Origin: Rhizobium altiplani
GTDB lineage: Bacteria; Pseudomonadota; Alphaproteobacteria; Rhizobiales; Rhizobiaceae
Assembly: GCF_001542405.1 (NCBI RefSeq)
Contig: NZ_LNCD01000065.1
Location: 1-64,000 of the forward strand
Reading direction: 5' to 3'
DNA: 64,000 bases
Shown: one piece after another, positions 33,697 to 42,157 of the stretch
How positions within the stretch are numbered: position 1 is the first letter of the stretch
Layout of the letters: the number at the start of each line of letters is the position of its first letter
Translations under genes and position numbers: made by a program
The notes under the pieces: model-generated
Database searches by the model: none
Told to the model about the DNA's origin: nothing
Seen by the model: the letters and a program-made list of their open reading frames with translations, nothing else

Positions 33697-34284
33697 TCAG
33701 ATCTCGGCCTGCGACGTGATGATGCGCGAGACGAGGCCGTAAGCCTTCGCTTCTTCAGCAGACAGCCAATAGTCGCGGTCGGTGTCGGCAGCGATCTTCT
33801 CGTAGGGTTGGCCGGTGGCTTCAGCCATGATCTTGTTCAGGCGCTCGTTCATCTTGATGATTTCACGAGCCTGGATCTCGATATCGGAAGCCATGCCGCG
33901 CGTGCCGCCGGACGGTTGGTGCAGCAGGAAGCGCGTGTTCGGCAGGCAAAGGCGCTGTTCCTTCGGAGCCGCGACATAGATCAGCGCGCCGGCGGATGCG
34001 ACCCAGCCGGTTCCGATCATCCAGACTTTCGGCTTGATGAACTTGATCATGTCATGGATCGAATCGCCGGATTCGACATGACCGCCGGGCGAGTTGACGT
34101 AGATGCGAATATCGTCATCATTGGCCGCGGCAAGCGCCACGAGCTGCGTGCAGACCTTCTGCGCGAGTTCCTGCGTAATCGGCCCGTAGATGAAGATCGA
34201 ACGCGACTTAAAAAGGTTCGCCTCCGTTTCCTTGCCGAGCGGCAGTTCCTTCGTCTTGTCGTCCTGTTCTTCTTCTTCGTACAT
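33697..34284 (-). CDS. clpP: ClpP-family serine protease subunit (paralogue)
   Basis: This 195-aa ClpP-type peptidase subunit carries the catalytic triad: Ser in [10 protein letters not shown], His in [10 protein letters not shown] and Asp in [11 protein letters not shown]. Housekeeping ClpP usually reads GQAASMGA around the serine, so this is one of the extra ClpP paralogues that rhizobia carry. The start is ATG 34284 (MYEEEEQ), with GAGAGG 6-11 bases upstream. No Clp ATPase or trigger factor gene adjoins it, so it probably works with an ATPase encoded elsewhere, perhaps in a mixed ring. It has its own terminator. Confidence 0.88.
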   Translation of the reverse strand: MYEEEEQDDKTKELPLGKETEANLFKSRSIFIYGPITQELAQKVCTQLVALAAANDDDIRIYVNSPGGHVESGDSIHDMIKFIKPKVWMIGTGWVASAGALIYVAAPKEQRLCLPNTRFLLHQPSGGTRGMASDIEIQAREIIKMNERLNKIMAEATGQPYEKIAADTDRDYWLSAEEAKAYGLVSRIITSQAEI

Positions 34285-34403
34285 TCGAACCTCTCTTACG
34301 TCCAATTCGGTTCACCGCACATAGTGCGACTCCATGCGTAAAACAATGCGGGAAAAAGACAAGCCACGGAACGGGTGAAGATATGGTTAGGCAGCCGGGC
34401 CGG

Positions 34404-34419
34404 GTTACGGCGATGTAAC
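34404..34419. promoter_or_regulatory. GTTAC-N6-GTAAC dyad
   Basis: A symmetrical site in the divergent region between the ClpP paralogue and the DUF2076 gene. It could be an operator; nothing identifies its protein. Confidence 0.25.
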
Positions 34420-34498
34420 TTAGCGCGGCTTTGAAAAGTCGGAATCGGTTCCTACGTCATCCCTAGGCGCAAATCGCCAGCAACAAAGGAGACCGGCC

Positions 34499-35302
34499 AT
34501 GTCACCTGAAGAACGCCAATTGCTGACCGCCCTTTTCGAGCGCGTCCGCACCGCATCGGCAACGCCGCGTGACCATGACGCCGAAGCGCTGATCGATCAG
34601 GGAACGCGCGAGCAGCCTTATGCCACCTATTATCTTGCGCAAGCCGTGATCGTGCAAGAGAAGGGCCTCGAAGCGGCAGCCAACCACATCAAGCAGTTGG
34701 AGGAGCGCATTCGTCTGCTCGAGGCCGACCAAAGCGAATACCACAAGGCCGAACAGGGTGGCGGCTTCCTTAGCTCGATCTTCGGCAGCAGCCAGGCACC
34801 GCAGCAGCCGGCGGCGCCTCCGCCCTCCTCCGGTCCGTGGGGAAGCGCCCCGCGTCAGCAGATCCAGCAGGAGCGCGGCTTCGACACGTCACCTCGAGCC
34901 GTGCCGCAGCAGCCGACCGGCCCCTGGAGCTCACAGGCGGCGGCACCTTCCGCGGGCGGTAGCTTCCTGCAGGGCGCGCTCGGCACGGCGGCTGGCGTTG
35001 CGGGCGGCATGTTGCTTGCCAATTCGCTGAGCGGGATCTTCGGGAGCCACATGTCGTCGCTTGGCTGGGGTAGCCCGCTTGCCGGCAACAATCCCTTCGG
35101 CAACGCGCCGACTGAAGAGACTGTCATCAACAACTATTTCAACAGCGACGGCGACAAGCAGCAGGCATCGAATGATACCGGCAACGCACAACAGGTCGTC
35201 GACGATAATGACAACGATAACGACGATGCCAGTCTGCAGCAGGCCGCTTACGATGACAGCGACGACGACCAATCCGACAATGACGACAGCTTCGACGTCT
35301 GA
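34499..35302 (+). CDS. DUF2076 protein
   Basis: This 267-aa protein has three parts. A helical N-terminus (MSPEERQLLTALFERVRTAS; LAQAVIVQEKGLEAAANHIKQLEERIRLLE, quoted in part: HIKQLEERIRLLEADQ) is predicted to form a coiled coil. A Pro/Gln/Ser/Gly-rich middle holds FLQGALGTAAGVAGGMLLANSL, a weakly hydrophobic glycine-zipper-like stretch near 160-185. The C-terminal 60 residues are very acidic, rich in Asp and Asn. The pattern is DUF2076, found in proteobacteria, function unknown; a periplasmic ligand-binding role has been suggested for the family, but no signal peptide is seen here. The Shine-Dalgarno is AAGGAGA. Confidence 0.85.
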   Translation: MSPEERQLLTALFERVRTASATPRDHDAEALIDQGTREQPYATYYLAQAVIVQEKGLEAAANHIKQLEERIRLLEADQSEYHKAEQGGGFLSSIFGSSQAPQQPAAPPPSSGPWGSAPRQQIQQERGFDTSPRAVPQQPTGPWSSQAAAPSAGGSFLQGALGTAAGVAGGMLLANSLSGIFGSHMSSLGWGSPLAGNNPFGNAPTEETVINNYFNSDGDKQQASNDTGNAQQVVDDNDNDNDDASLQQAAYDDSDDDQSDNDDSFDV

Positions 35303-35428
35303 TCCGAGATCCGGCATCCGCCTAATCGGCCATTGGCCCCGAGTTTCCGTGGGCATGGCACCGCATCGATTGATAAGCCCCCGCCGGGCGGATAAGGTCC
35401 GCCGACATTGTCGAGCAGGCGGGCATCA

Positions 35429-36223
35429 GTGAAGATCCTTATCATCAGTCGGAAGGCCGAGGAGAAGAGACGACAGTTCCAGACGCAGCAGATGCGCAGA
35501 CTTGGCCTCGATTTCAAGTTCCTGGATGCGTTCGAAGCCCGCGACCTTTCTGAAGAAGATTGCCAGAAGGCAGCAAACAGCTGGCCGAGCCCGACGCTGC
35601 GCGAAGACGTTGCCTGTTTCACCTCGCACAGGATCGCCTGGCAGATCATCATCGACCGCAACGAGCAGACGTTGATCCTCGAAGACGATGCGGTGCTTGC
35701 CGAAAGCTTTGCCGATGTACTCGCCAGCATTGAAGCGCGCGCCGAGGACGGCGACTGCGCCTACGATCTCGAATTCGCGCCGCGCCCGCATATCCTGGCA
35801 AGGACGCCCCTCTGGACCGACGGCATCTACAGGGCAACACGGGTGTTCCAGAACCGTGTCGGGACAGCAGGCTACGTCATCGGCCCGCGCACGGCAAAAC
35901 GGATGCTCGAGGATACCAAGATTTACGGCCTCCTCGATGCCTATATGTGGCATCGCGCTTGGCTGAAGGCCTACCAGATCGAACCGGCGCCGGTAATCCA
36001 GATGCAGTTCCTGGACGGCAGCGCCGACAAGACGGCTTTCGTACGCAGGTCGATCGACCGCGCCTTCACCCCCCGGAGCAAGCTGCGCAAGAACCTCATG
36101 CGGCTCTGCCTCGAGGGCATCAAGACGAGAAACCTGATCCGGGGCTGGCTCGGCGGCGAGAAGCGCCCGCTGCGGATGGATCGCGCAAGCTTCCCGCTCG
36201 ATCCCACCAAATCAGGCGACTGA
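35429..36223 (+). CDS. Family 25 glycosyltransferase (LPS-type)
   Basis: This 264-aa protein has the GT25 plan: VKILIISRKAEEKRRQFQTQ at the start, LDFKFLDAFEARDL, then VACFTSHRIAWQIIID and the metal-binding TLILEDDAVLAE. The later GTAGYVIGPRTAKRMLED also fits. Family members add sugars such as galactose to lipopolysaccharide cores. The GTG start at 35429 begins exactly at the domain; a TTG 7 codons upstream is less likely. It is monocistronic, so a specific glycan cannot be inferred. Confidence 0.83.
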   Translation: MKILIISRKAEEKRRQFQTQQMRRLGLDFKFLDAFEARDLSEEDCQKAANSWPSPTLREDVACFTSHRIAWQIIIDRNEQTLILEDDAVLAESFADVLASIEARAEDGDCAYDLEFAPRPHILARTPLWTDGIYRATRVFQNRVGTAGYVIGPRTAKRMLEDTKIYGLLDAYMWHRAWLKAYQIEPAPVIQMQFLDGSADKTAFVRRSIDRAFTPRSKLRKNLMRLCLEGIKTRNLIRGWLGGEKRPLRMDRASFPLDPTKSGD

Positions 36224-36268
36224 TACGGCGGCGATACGAGACGATCGCCACCGACTCTTTTCAAATCA

Positions 36269-36733
36269 TCAGCCGCGGCCGCGATAGGTTGCGACACCCT
36301 GGTCGGGCAGCCACACGCCCTCCGGCGGCTTGCCGGTCTGCCAAAAGACGTCGATCGGAATACCACCGCGCGGATACCAGTAGGCGCCAATTCGAAGCCA
36401 CTTCGGGTCGAGCAATTCGACAAGCCGCTTGGCGATATAGACCGAGCAATCCTCGTGGAATGCACCATGGTTGCGGAAAGCATGCAGGAAGAGCTTCAGC
36501 GACTTCGATTCCACCAGCCATTCGTTCGGGATGTAATCGATCACGATGTGGGCGAAATCGGGCTGGCCCGTCATCGGGCAGAGCGACGTGAATTCCGGTG
36601 CTGTGAAGCGGACGACATAGTCGGTGCTGGCATGACTCGACGGCACCTTCTCAAGAACCGCCTCTTCGGGTGATTTCGGAGATTCCGTCTGGCTACCCAG
36701 CATGGACAGGTTGGATACGTCTGTTGTGGGCAT
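36269..36733 (-). CDS. queF: NADPH-dependent preQ0 reductase
   Basis: QueF reduces 7-cyano-7-deazaguanine (preQ0) to preQ1 for the queuosine tRNA modification. The 154-aa unimodular form has the catalytic Cys in [19 protein letters not shown] and the QueF signature [20 protein letters not shown] followed by DC. Its ATG directly abuts the stop codon of the cation exporter gene upstream, so the two are probably cotranscribed. The rest of the queuosine pathway is outside the window. Confidence 0.95.
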   Translation of the reverse strand: MPTTDVSNLSMLGSQTESPKSPEEAVLEKVPSSHASTDYVVRFTAPEFTSLCPMTGQPDFAHIVIDYIPNEWLVESKSLKLFLHAFRNHGAFHEDCSVYIAKRLVELLDPKWLRIGAYWYPRGGIPIDVFWQTGKPPEGVWLPDQGVATYRGRG

Positions 36734-37669
36734 TCAAGCCTCCTTGATGACTTTGACGCGGATGCCATGAGCCTTTTCGCCCTCCGGCTCCACGTGAATG
36801 GCGATGCTGGAGCCCCGATGCGCTGCACGGATGGCATCTTCAAGGCGATCGCAGATATCGTGCGCCTGCCTTACAGACATGGCTGCCGGCACGACAAGAT
36901 GAAAATCGACAAAGGTGACCGCGCCCGCGCGGCGCGTCTTCAGATCGTGCACGCCGATCGAGCCGGCGGCATGGGTGGCAATCGCCTGCTTGATCGCCTC
37001 CTCCTCCTCGGATGTGACAGCCTGATCCATCAGGCCACCGATCGAATTCGAGATCACCTTCCAGCCCTGATAAAGAATGTTGACGGCAACCAGAATGGCA
37101 AGCACAGGGTCGAAGATTGCATAGCCGGTGGCCAGCGCCAGAAGCAGGCCGATAAGAACGCCGACCGAAGTGAAGACGTCAGACATGATATGCTGGCCAT
37201 CCGCCGTCAGCGCTGCCGAGCGATACTTGTGCCCGGTCCTGATCAGGATCTGCGCCCAGACGGCATTGATCACGCCGGCGACGAAGTTGATCGCAAGACC
37301 GAGCGCCGGCGCATCCAGCATCTGGGGATCGAAGAGATGCCCAATCGCCTCGTTGACGATCAAGAGCGCCGCCACGACGATCAACGCGCCCTCGGTTACG
37401 GCCGAAAGATATTCCGCTTTATGATGACCGAACGGATGATCGTGGTCGGCCGGTTTCTGCGCATAGCGGATGACGAAGAAGGCGATGAAGGCGGCAACGA
37501 CGTTGACCGTCGATTCCAGCCCGTCCGACAGCAATGCCACCGAACCGGTTATCCACCATGCAAGCATCTTCAGGCCCATCACGCCGAACGACATCGGGAT
37601 GCCCCAGAGCGCCAACCGCCGAACCGTAAGATTGCCCTTCTCGTCCATCTTCATCCCCTGCGCAGACAT
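36734..37669 (-). CDS. Cation diffusion facilitator (YiiP-like, probable Mn2+ exporter)
   Basis: This 311-aa CDF exporter has six membrane helices and a cytosolic C-terminal domain. Motifs are SVALLSDGLESTVN in helix 2, the His-rich DHDHPFGHHKAEYLS after helix 3, and GQHIMSDVFTSVG in helix 5 (His and Asp ligands). Helix 2 reads D-G-L-E-S where E. coli YiiP has D-S-L-V-D, so one ligand differs. The neighbourhood (queF, trpE(G), hemin receptor) matches S. meliloti SMc02724, the SmYiiP Mn2+ exporter as I recall; Mn2+ is thus the likely substrate. The start at 37669 is one of two close ATGs. Confidence 0.87.
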   Translation of the reverse strand: MSAQGMKMDEKGNLTVRRLALWGIPMSFGVMGLKMLAWWITGSVALLSDGLESTVNVVAAFIAFFVIRYAQKPADHDHPFGHHKAEYLSAVTEGALIVVAALLIVNEAIGHLFDPQMLDAPALGLAINFVAGVINAVWAQILIRTGHKYRSAALTADGQHIMSDVFTSVGVLIGLLLALATGYAIFDPVLAILVAVNILYQGWKVISNSIGGLMDQAVTSEEEEAIKQAIATHAAGSIGVHDLKTRRAGAVTFVDFHLVVPAAMSVRQAHDICDRLEDAIRAAHRGSSIAIHVEPEGEKAHGIRVKVIKEA

Positions 37670-37794
37670 CGGTGCGGATGCGAATGAATTGCAGAAACCA
37701 ACCTATCCAAACGCAAAACCGCCCGCGCGAAAATCGCACAGGCGGCCAATGGGGTTCATATGGGCGAAGCCGTACCGTTTGTCAAAGGTCAAGG

Positions 37795-37857
37795 TCACAA
37801 AACCAGGCCCTCTACAAGACGCTCGGCTTCGAAAAAGCGCCTGGAGCCGAACCTTAG
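37795..37857 (+). pseudogene. Possible C-terminal relic of a GNAT acetyltransferase
   Basis: The plus strand encodes QNQALYKTLGFEKAPGAEP then a stop. ALYKTLGFE is the usual closing motif of GNAT enzymes, but nothing upstream in any frame continues the domain. If real, it is a deletion remnant; it could also be chance. Confidence 0.3.
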
Positions 37858-37860
37858 GGT

Positions 37861-37892
37861 CGTCAAGCGTCGAGACTGACCGACGCTTGACG
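37861..37892. terminator. 12-bp perfect hairpin after the dihaem cytochrome gene
   Basis: CGTCAAGCGTCG (37861-37872) and CGACGCTTGACG (37881-37892) form a perfect stem with an 8-base loop, 8 bases beyond the cytochrome stop codon on the minus strand. There is no T-tract on either side, so it may be a 3'-end stabilising hairpin rather than an intrinsic terminator. Confidence 0.5.
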
Positions 37893-37900
37893 CCGTCTCA

Positions 37901-38554
37901 TCATCCGGCCGGACAGGCGGCTCCCGTGTCGACCCAGGCCTTGATCAACTCACCGAACTCCGCCTGGGTGCCCGGCGCGGGCTCGCGGCCCTCCCCGGGG
38001 TTCCAGCCCCAGCCGACGAGGCTGTCATGGGACATGTGCTCGACGATCTTGCTCAGATCCCTGCCGCCGTTGCGGGCCGGGTCCTTGAGCTGCTGACAGA
38101 TTTCGCCGAGCGACTTGCCCACCCACGCCATTTCGATCGGCGCCAGATGCCAGGCCGGATTGCCGGGAATGCTCTTCAACGTCGGCGATTGCCCCACGAC
38201 AGTGGCATTGTCCGCGCCGTGACAGGTATTGCACATCATGCCGGGCACACCCATTCCGCCATCGCCGCGGGTCACCGGCGGCTGATGCGGATGCATCGCC
38301 ATCGTCTGCAGCGGCCTGTCGCCCGCCGGATGGCAGTTCAGACATCGGGGATGCTCGATCACTTTGCTTGCCTCTTCGAAGAGAGCGACCGAGCGCGCCT
38401 TCTGATCGGCGATCGACGAAAAGGATGCCGCGGGCTTGAGTGTCGACATGTCGGACGCGGGCGCCGTCTGCGCCAGCGCCATGAACGAGGCGGGCAAAGC
38501 CGCAAGAAGGGAGAGGCCGCCTGCTGCGCAGGCGAGTGCTAGTCTGCTTTTCAT
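37901..38554 (-). CDS. Secreted dihaem cytochrome c of the hydroxylase operon
   Basis: This 217-aa protein with a signal peptide (LALACAAGGLSLLAALPASF...ALAQ) has two c-type haem sites, CLNCH and CNTCH, and many Met/His residues (TMAMHPHQPP) that may supply axial ligands. It lies 11 bases after the molybdenum hydroxylase large-subunit gene and is third in its operon. It is probably the periplasmic electron acceptor for the enzyme. I know of no closer functional name. Confidence 0.85.
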   Translation of the reverse strand: MKSRLALACAAGGLSLLAALPASFMALAQTAPASDMSTLKPAASFSSIADQKARSVALFEEASKVIEHPRCLNCHPAGDRPLQTMAMHPHQPPVTRGDGGMGVPGMMCNTCHGADNATVVGQSPTLKSIPGNPAWHLAPIEMAWVGKSLGEICQQLKDPARNGGRDLSKIVEHMSHDSLVGWGWNPGEGREPAPGTQAEFGELIKAWVDTGAACPAG

Positions 38555-38565
38555 CTCCGCCTCCC

Positions 38566-40725
38566 TCAGCTCGTCGCCACGGCAACGATCGGAAGGCTGC
38601 GAACCGGCGCACCGGTCAGTCGCCGCCAGGCATTCGCCGTCGCGGGTCCGACGGGCGGTACGCCTGGCTCCCCGACACCCGTAGGCGGCGCATCGGATTT
38701 GATAACGGCGACCTCGACATCCGGCATCTCATTGATCCGGATCGACCGATAGTCGTGGAAGTTCGACTGCATGATCGCGCCGCCCTCCCCAAGCGTCACG
38801 GCATCGAACAGCACCGCGCCGAGACCATAGCCGATGCCGCCTTCCATTTGTGCTTTGATGACGTTCGGGTTGATCGCCACGCCGCAATCGACCGCACACC
38901 AGACCTTGTGGACACGAGGCACGCCATCGGTCCCAGCCGAGACTTCGACCACCTGGCCGACATAGGTGTTGAAGCTCTTGACCACCGCCACGCCGCGCTC
39001 TCTGCCTTCGGGGACCTTCCCTCCCCAATCGGCAAGCTCGGCGGCCTTGTTCAGCACGCCCGCGTAACGCGGGTCCTCCTTCAACTGCTGGAGCCGCCCC
39101 AGAACCGGATCCTTGCCAGCCATCTGGAACAGTTCGTCGAGGAAAGTCTCGACCGCAAATCCGGTATGCGTATGCCCGACCGACCGCCACCACAACGGCG
39201 GGATCGACAGGCTCACATTATGCGACACCACTCGCAGGTTCGGCACGTCGTAGGGCAGGTCCGAGGCCCCTTCGACCGAAGTGCTGTCGAGATCCGCCTT
39301 GGCCAAGATCGATTGGCCGACGATCGCCTGATCCCAGGCGACGATGCGGCCATCCGCATCGATGGCGCCGCGCATCTTGTGAAGATACATCGGGCGGTAA
39401 TAGCCGCCGCGAATATCGTCCTCGCGCGTCCACATGTGCTTGACCGGACGCGACTGGTCGGTCGCCGCAAAGACTGCCGCCGCCTCCTGCATATAGGGCG
39501 AACCAAACTGCGCCTTGCGCCCGAAGCTGCCGCCGGTGATCTGGGTATTCAGCCGGACCTTCGACGGGTCAAGCCCGACGATCTTCGCCGCCGTCGCCTT
39601 GTCCATTCCGGGAAACTGCGCACCATTATAGACGTCGAGACTTCCATCCGCCGCCTTGATGAAGACCGCGTCGAGAGGCTCCATCGGGGCATGGGCAAGG
39701 AACGGAAAGATGATCTGGGCCTCCAGTATCTTCAGATTTGCATCGCCGAAGGCTTTTTCGACGTCGCCTTTCTCAGATGCCACGATGCCCTTTTCGCTCA
39801 GCGCCTTGGCGTAGTCGGCAGAGAGTTGGTTGCTGGAGCGCGTTTCCGCCTTCGACAGATCCCACTCGACCTTCAGCACTGACCGGCCCTTCAGTGCGGC
39901 AAAGGTATTGTCGGCATAGACGGCAACTCCCTGCGGCAGCTGCTTGACATCGACCACGCCTTTTACCTTGCGGGCTTCACTGTCGTCGAAGGATTTGACC
40001 GCAGCTCCGAAATGATCCGGGTGAGCCACCACCGCGACAAGAAGATTGTCGGGCACGATGTCCAGCGTATAGATCGCCTGGCCATTGGTCTTGGAGAACG
40101 TGTCGAGTTTCGGCAATTCCTGACCGATAAGCGTGAAGTTCGCGGGGTTCTTGAGATTGACGTTAGACGGCGGCTTGATGCCCGCGGCTTGCGTTGCCAG
40201 CGCACCGAAGCCGCTCTCCTTGCCCGAACCGGCATGCTTGACGCGGCCCTTTTCGACCGTGATTTCGCTAGCCGGCACGTTCCATTCATTGGCGGCCGCC
40301 GCAACCAGCATGGCCCGTGCCGTTGCGCCCGCCTTGCGGAACTGCTCGTAGGAATTGGCGATGGATGACGAACCACCGGTGCCCTGCAGGCCAAAGGCGA
40401 GGTTGGCATAGACCTTGTCGTCGGCGGGCGAATGCACGGCGCGCATCTGCCCCCAATCGGCATCCAACTCTTCGGCCACCAGCGTCGCGAGGCCAGTGAA
40501 CGGCCCCTGCCCGAACTCGATATGCTTGGAAAGGATCGTCACCATATCGTCGGTGCCGATCCTGACGAAGGTGTTCAGCGTCACCAGCGAATCCGGGCCA
40601 CCGGCCTGCACACCGCTTTCGGCGGCGAAGGCGGATACCTTCGGCATCAGCGCAAAGCCGATCACCAATCCACCCGTGCCCGCAAGAAAGGCGCGGCGCG
40701 TTGTTGAAATTTCCTGGATCGTCAT
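38566..40725 (-). CDS. Molybdopterin hydroxylase large subunit (isoquinoline 1-oxidoreductase beta type)
   Basis: This 719-aa protein of the xanthine dehydrogenase family has a twin-arginine signal (TTRRAFLAGTGGLVIGFAL), so it is exported folded. Molybdenum-cofactor segments include GGSFGRKAQFGSPYMQEAA, LAHAPMEPLDAVF and, near the C-terminus, GVGEPGVPPVGPATANA, which supplies the catalytic Glu. Tat-exported enzymes of this IorB-like group oxidise N-heterocycles or aldehydes; the substrate is unknown. The order 2Fe-2S subunit, large subunit, cytochrome (gaps of 3 and 11 bases) defines a three-component periplasmic dehydrogenase without a FAD subunit. Confidence 0.9.
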   Translation of the reverse strand: MTIQEISTTRRAFLAGTGGLVIGFALMPKVSAFAAESGVQAGGPDSLVTLNTFVRIGTDDMVTILSKHIEFGQGPFTGLATLVAEELDADWGQMRAVHSPADDKVYANLAFGLQGTGGSSSIANSYEQFRKAGATARAMLVAAAANEWNVPASEITVEKGRVKHAGSGKESGFGALATQAAGIKPPSNVNLKNPANFTLIGQELPKLDTFSKTNGQAIYTLDIVPDNLLVAVVAHPDHFGAAVKSFDDSEARKVKGVVDVKQLPQGVAVYADNTFAALKGRSVLKVEWDLSKAETRSSNQLSADYAKALSEKGIVASEKGDVEKAFGDANLKILEAQIIFPFLAHAPMEPLDAVFIKAADGSLDVYNGAQFPGMDKATAAKIVGLDPSKVRLNTQITGGSFGRKAQFGSPYMQEAAAVFAATDQSRPVKHMWTREDDIRGGYYRPMYLHKMRGAIDADGRIVAWDQAIVGQSILAKADLDSTSVEGASDLPYDVPNLRVVSHNVSLSIPPLWWRSVGHTHTGFAVETFLDELFQMAGKDPVLGRLQQLKEDPRYAGVLNKAAELADWGGKVPEGRERGVAVVKSFNTYVGQVVEVSAGTDGVPRVHKVWCAVDCGVAINPNVIKAQMEGGIGYGLGAVLFDAVTLGEGGAIMQSNFHDYRSIRINEMPDVEVAVIKSDAPPTGVGEPGVPPVGPATANAWRRLTGAPVRSLPIVAVATS

Positions 40726-40728
40726 GGC

Positions 40729-41187
40729 TCAACCCTCCATCGAAGCAGCGGCGTTGTGAATGGCCGCGCGTATCCGGTGGTAGGTGGCGCATCGACAGAT
40801 ATTCCCGGCCATGGCACCGTCGATATCCTCGTCGGTCGGCTTGGGAATGTTCTGCAGCAACGAGACGGCCGACATGATCTGGCCCGACTGACAGTAGCCG
40901 CATTGCGGCACGTCGATCGCGATCCAGGCGGTTTTCACAGCCTCCGCTTCCTTGCCTTCGACCCCTTCGATCGTAATGATCTCGGAGCCCTCAGCTGTCG
41001 AAATCGGGGTAATGCAGGAGCGACGCGTAAAGCCGTCCATGTGCACAGTGCAGGCGCCGCATTGGGCGACGCCGCAACCGTATTTCGTGCCTGTCAACCT
41101 TTCGAAATCGCGGATAACCCATAGCAGCGGCGTATCCGGATCGCCGTCAAAAGTTCTTTTCTGTCCATTGAGCGTGAACGTAACCAT
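40729..41187 (-). CDS. 2Fe-2S subunit of the molybdenum hydroxylase
   Basis: This 152-aa protein carries two 2Fe-2S centres: plant-type ligands in [15 protein letters not shown] plus the following Cys (RRSCITP), and the CO-dehydrogenase-type helical cluster in CGYCQSGQ and CRC. It lacks its own signal peptide, so it is expected to hitch-hike with the Tat-signalled large subunit. It is first in the operon. Confidence 0.92.
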   Translation of the reverse strand: MVTFTLNGQKRTFDGDPDTPLLWVIRDFERLTGTKYGCGVAQCGACTVHMDGFTRRSCITPISTAEGSEIITIEGVEGKEAEAVKTAWIAIDVPQCGYCQSGQIMSAVSLLQNIPKPTDEDIDGAMAGNICRCATYHRIRAAIHNAAASMEG

Positions 41188-41441
41188 GGTCGAGCCTCGG
41201 GATTGGCTGGACCCATTGCGGCCCCAGCGAGCGTCGCAGCATTTTTCACAACGGGTAAGCTAGGGCGATTGGAACGCCGCGACCACGGGCCTCCGATAAA
41301 GGTTGCGTTACTGGAGGTCCGGCCTATCGACCGCCGCACGTAGCTAAGCCGGCGTTCAATTGCGCGGTCCTGTAGCCAACAATCTTGGGGCTGCGTGCGC
41401 ACAAGTGCTATGCCGGCGACCACTGCTCATTCCGGATGGCG

Positions 41442-42140
41442 TCAGAAATTCTCCGCCGGGTCAACGATACCGCCTTCAGCAGCGATGCTGACGGATTGCG
41501 GCCAGCGGAGGAGCGCCGCTTCGCCCACTGCCGTCAGGGCATAGACGCCCTTGTCTCGCCGTTCGAACCAACCGTAGACATTGCCGAGCAGGATCTTCCC
41601 CGCGTCCGGCGCCAGCGTCTTCATGTCGCGCGGTCGCACCAAACCCTGCTGGAGTGCTGCAGCGCAGATCAGCGCACGCTGGCGATAGGCCGTCATGACA
41701 GGCGCACGCGTACTGCCGCCGACGGCGGGATCGCCGCGCCGGCGCTGATGTTCCCTGACCAGCCGCGACCGGCGTTTCGGATTTGTGCGCGGCATCGGCG
41801 AAACCGAGCTGACGATGACACTGACGTCGCCGCCGTCGGACACGCCGAGCATGCCGATCCCGAGGCGGCGGCAAAGATCGCGGTAGCGCTTGTCAGCCTC
41901 GCGCCCGCGTCCCTTGGCGGACACGCGGGCAGCGATCCACACCTCGTCGCTCATGGCGGCGCGATCGACCGCCTGCAGGACGAGCTCGAGGTTGAAGCTG
42001 AGCTTCAACTCGCACACCACCACGACAGGCGGCTCGCCCTCGGTCAAGCCGACGAGATCGCATCCGCCGATCTCGCCTTTGACGACATAGCCTGCCGCCT
42101 CCAGAAAGCCTTTGACCGGCAGATAGAGCGAGGTTTCCAT
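41442..42140 (-). CDS. DUF2161 protein (predicted PD-(D/E)XK-like phosphodiesterase)
   Basis: This 232-aa protein matches DUF2161: METSLYLPVKGFLEAAGYVV, then GEIGGCDLVGL and VVVCELKLSFNLELVLQAVD, which together resemble the D...ExK core of PD-(D/E)XK nucleases. The C-terminal RTNPKRRSRLVREHQRRRGD leads to a helix-turn-helix-like region. It begins 17 bases after the trpE(G) stop on the same strand, so the two are probably cotranscribed. Cellular role unknown; the nuclease activity is a family prediction. Confidence 0.8.
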   Translation of the reverse strand: METSLYLPVKGFLEAAGYVVKGEIGGCDLVGLTEGEPPVVVVCELKLSFNLELVLQAVDRAAMSDEVWIAARVSAKGRGREADKRYRDLCRRLGIGMLGVSDGGDVSVIVSSVSPMPRTNPKRRSRLVREHQRRRGDPAVGGSTRAPVMTAYRQRALICAAALQQGLVRPRDMKTLAPDAGKILLGNVYGWFERRDKGVYALTAVGEAALLRWPQSVSIAAEGGIVDPAENF

Positions 42141-42157
42141 CGAGAGCCGCGCCGCCG

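Noticed and set aside
38536..39882. 448-codon plus-strand frame opposite the molybdenum hydroxylase
   Set aside because: A shadow of the hydroxylase gene; its composition is Arg/Asp/His-rich.
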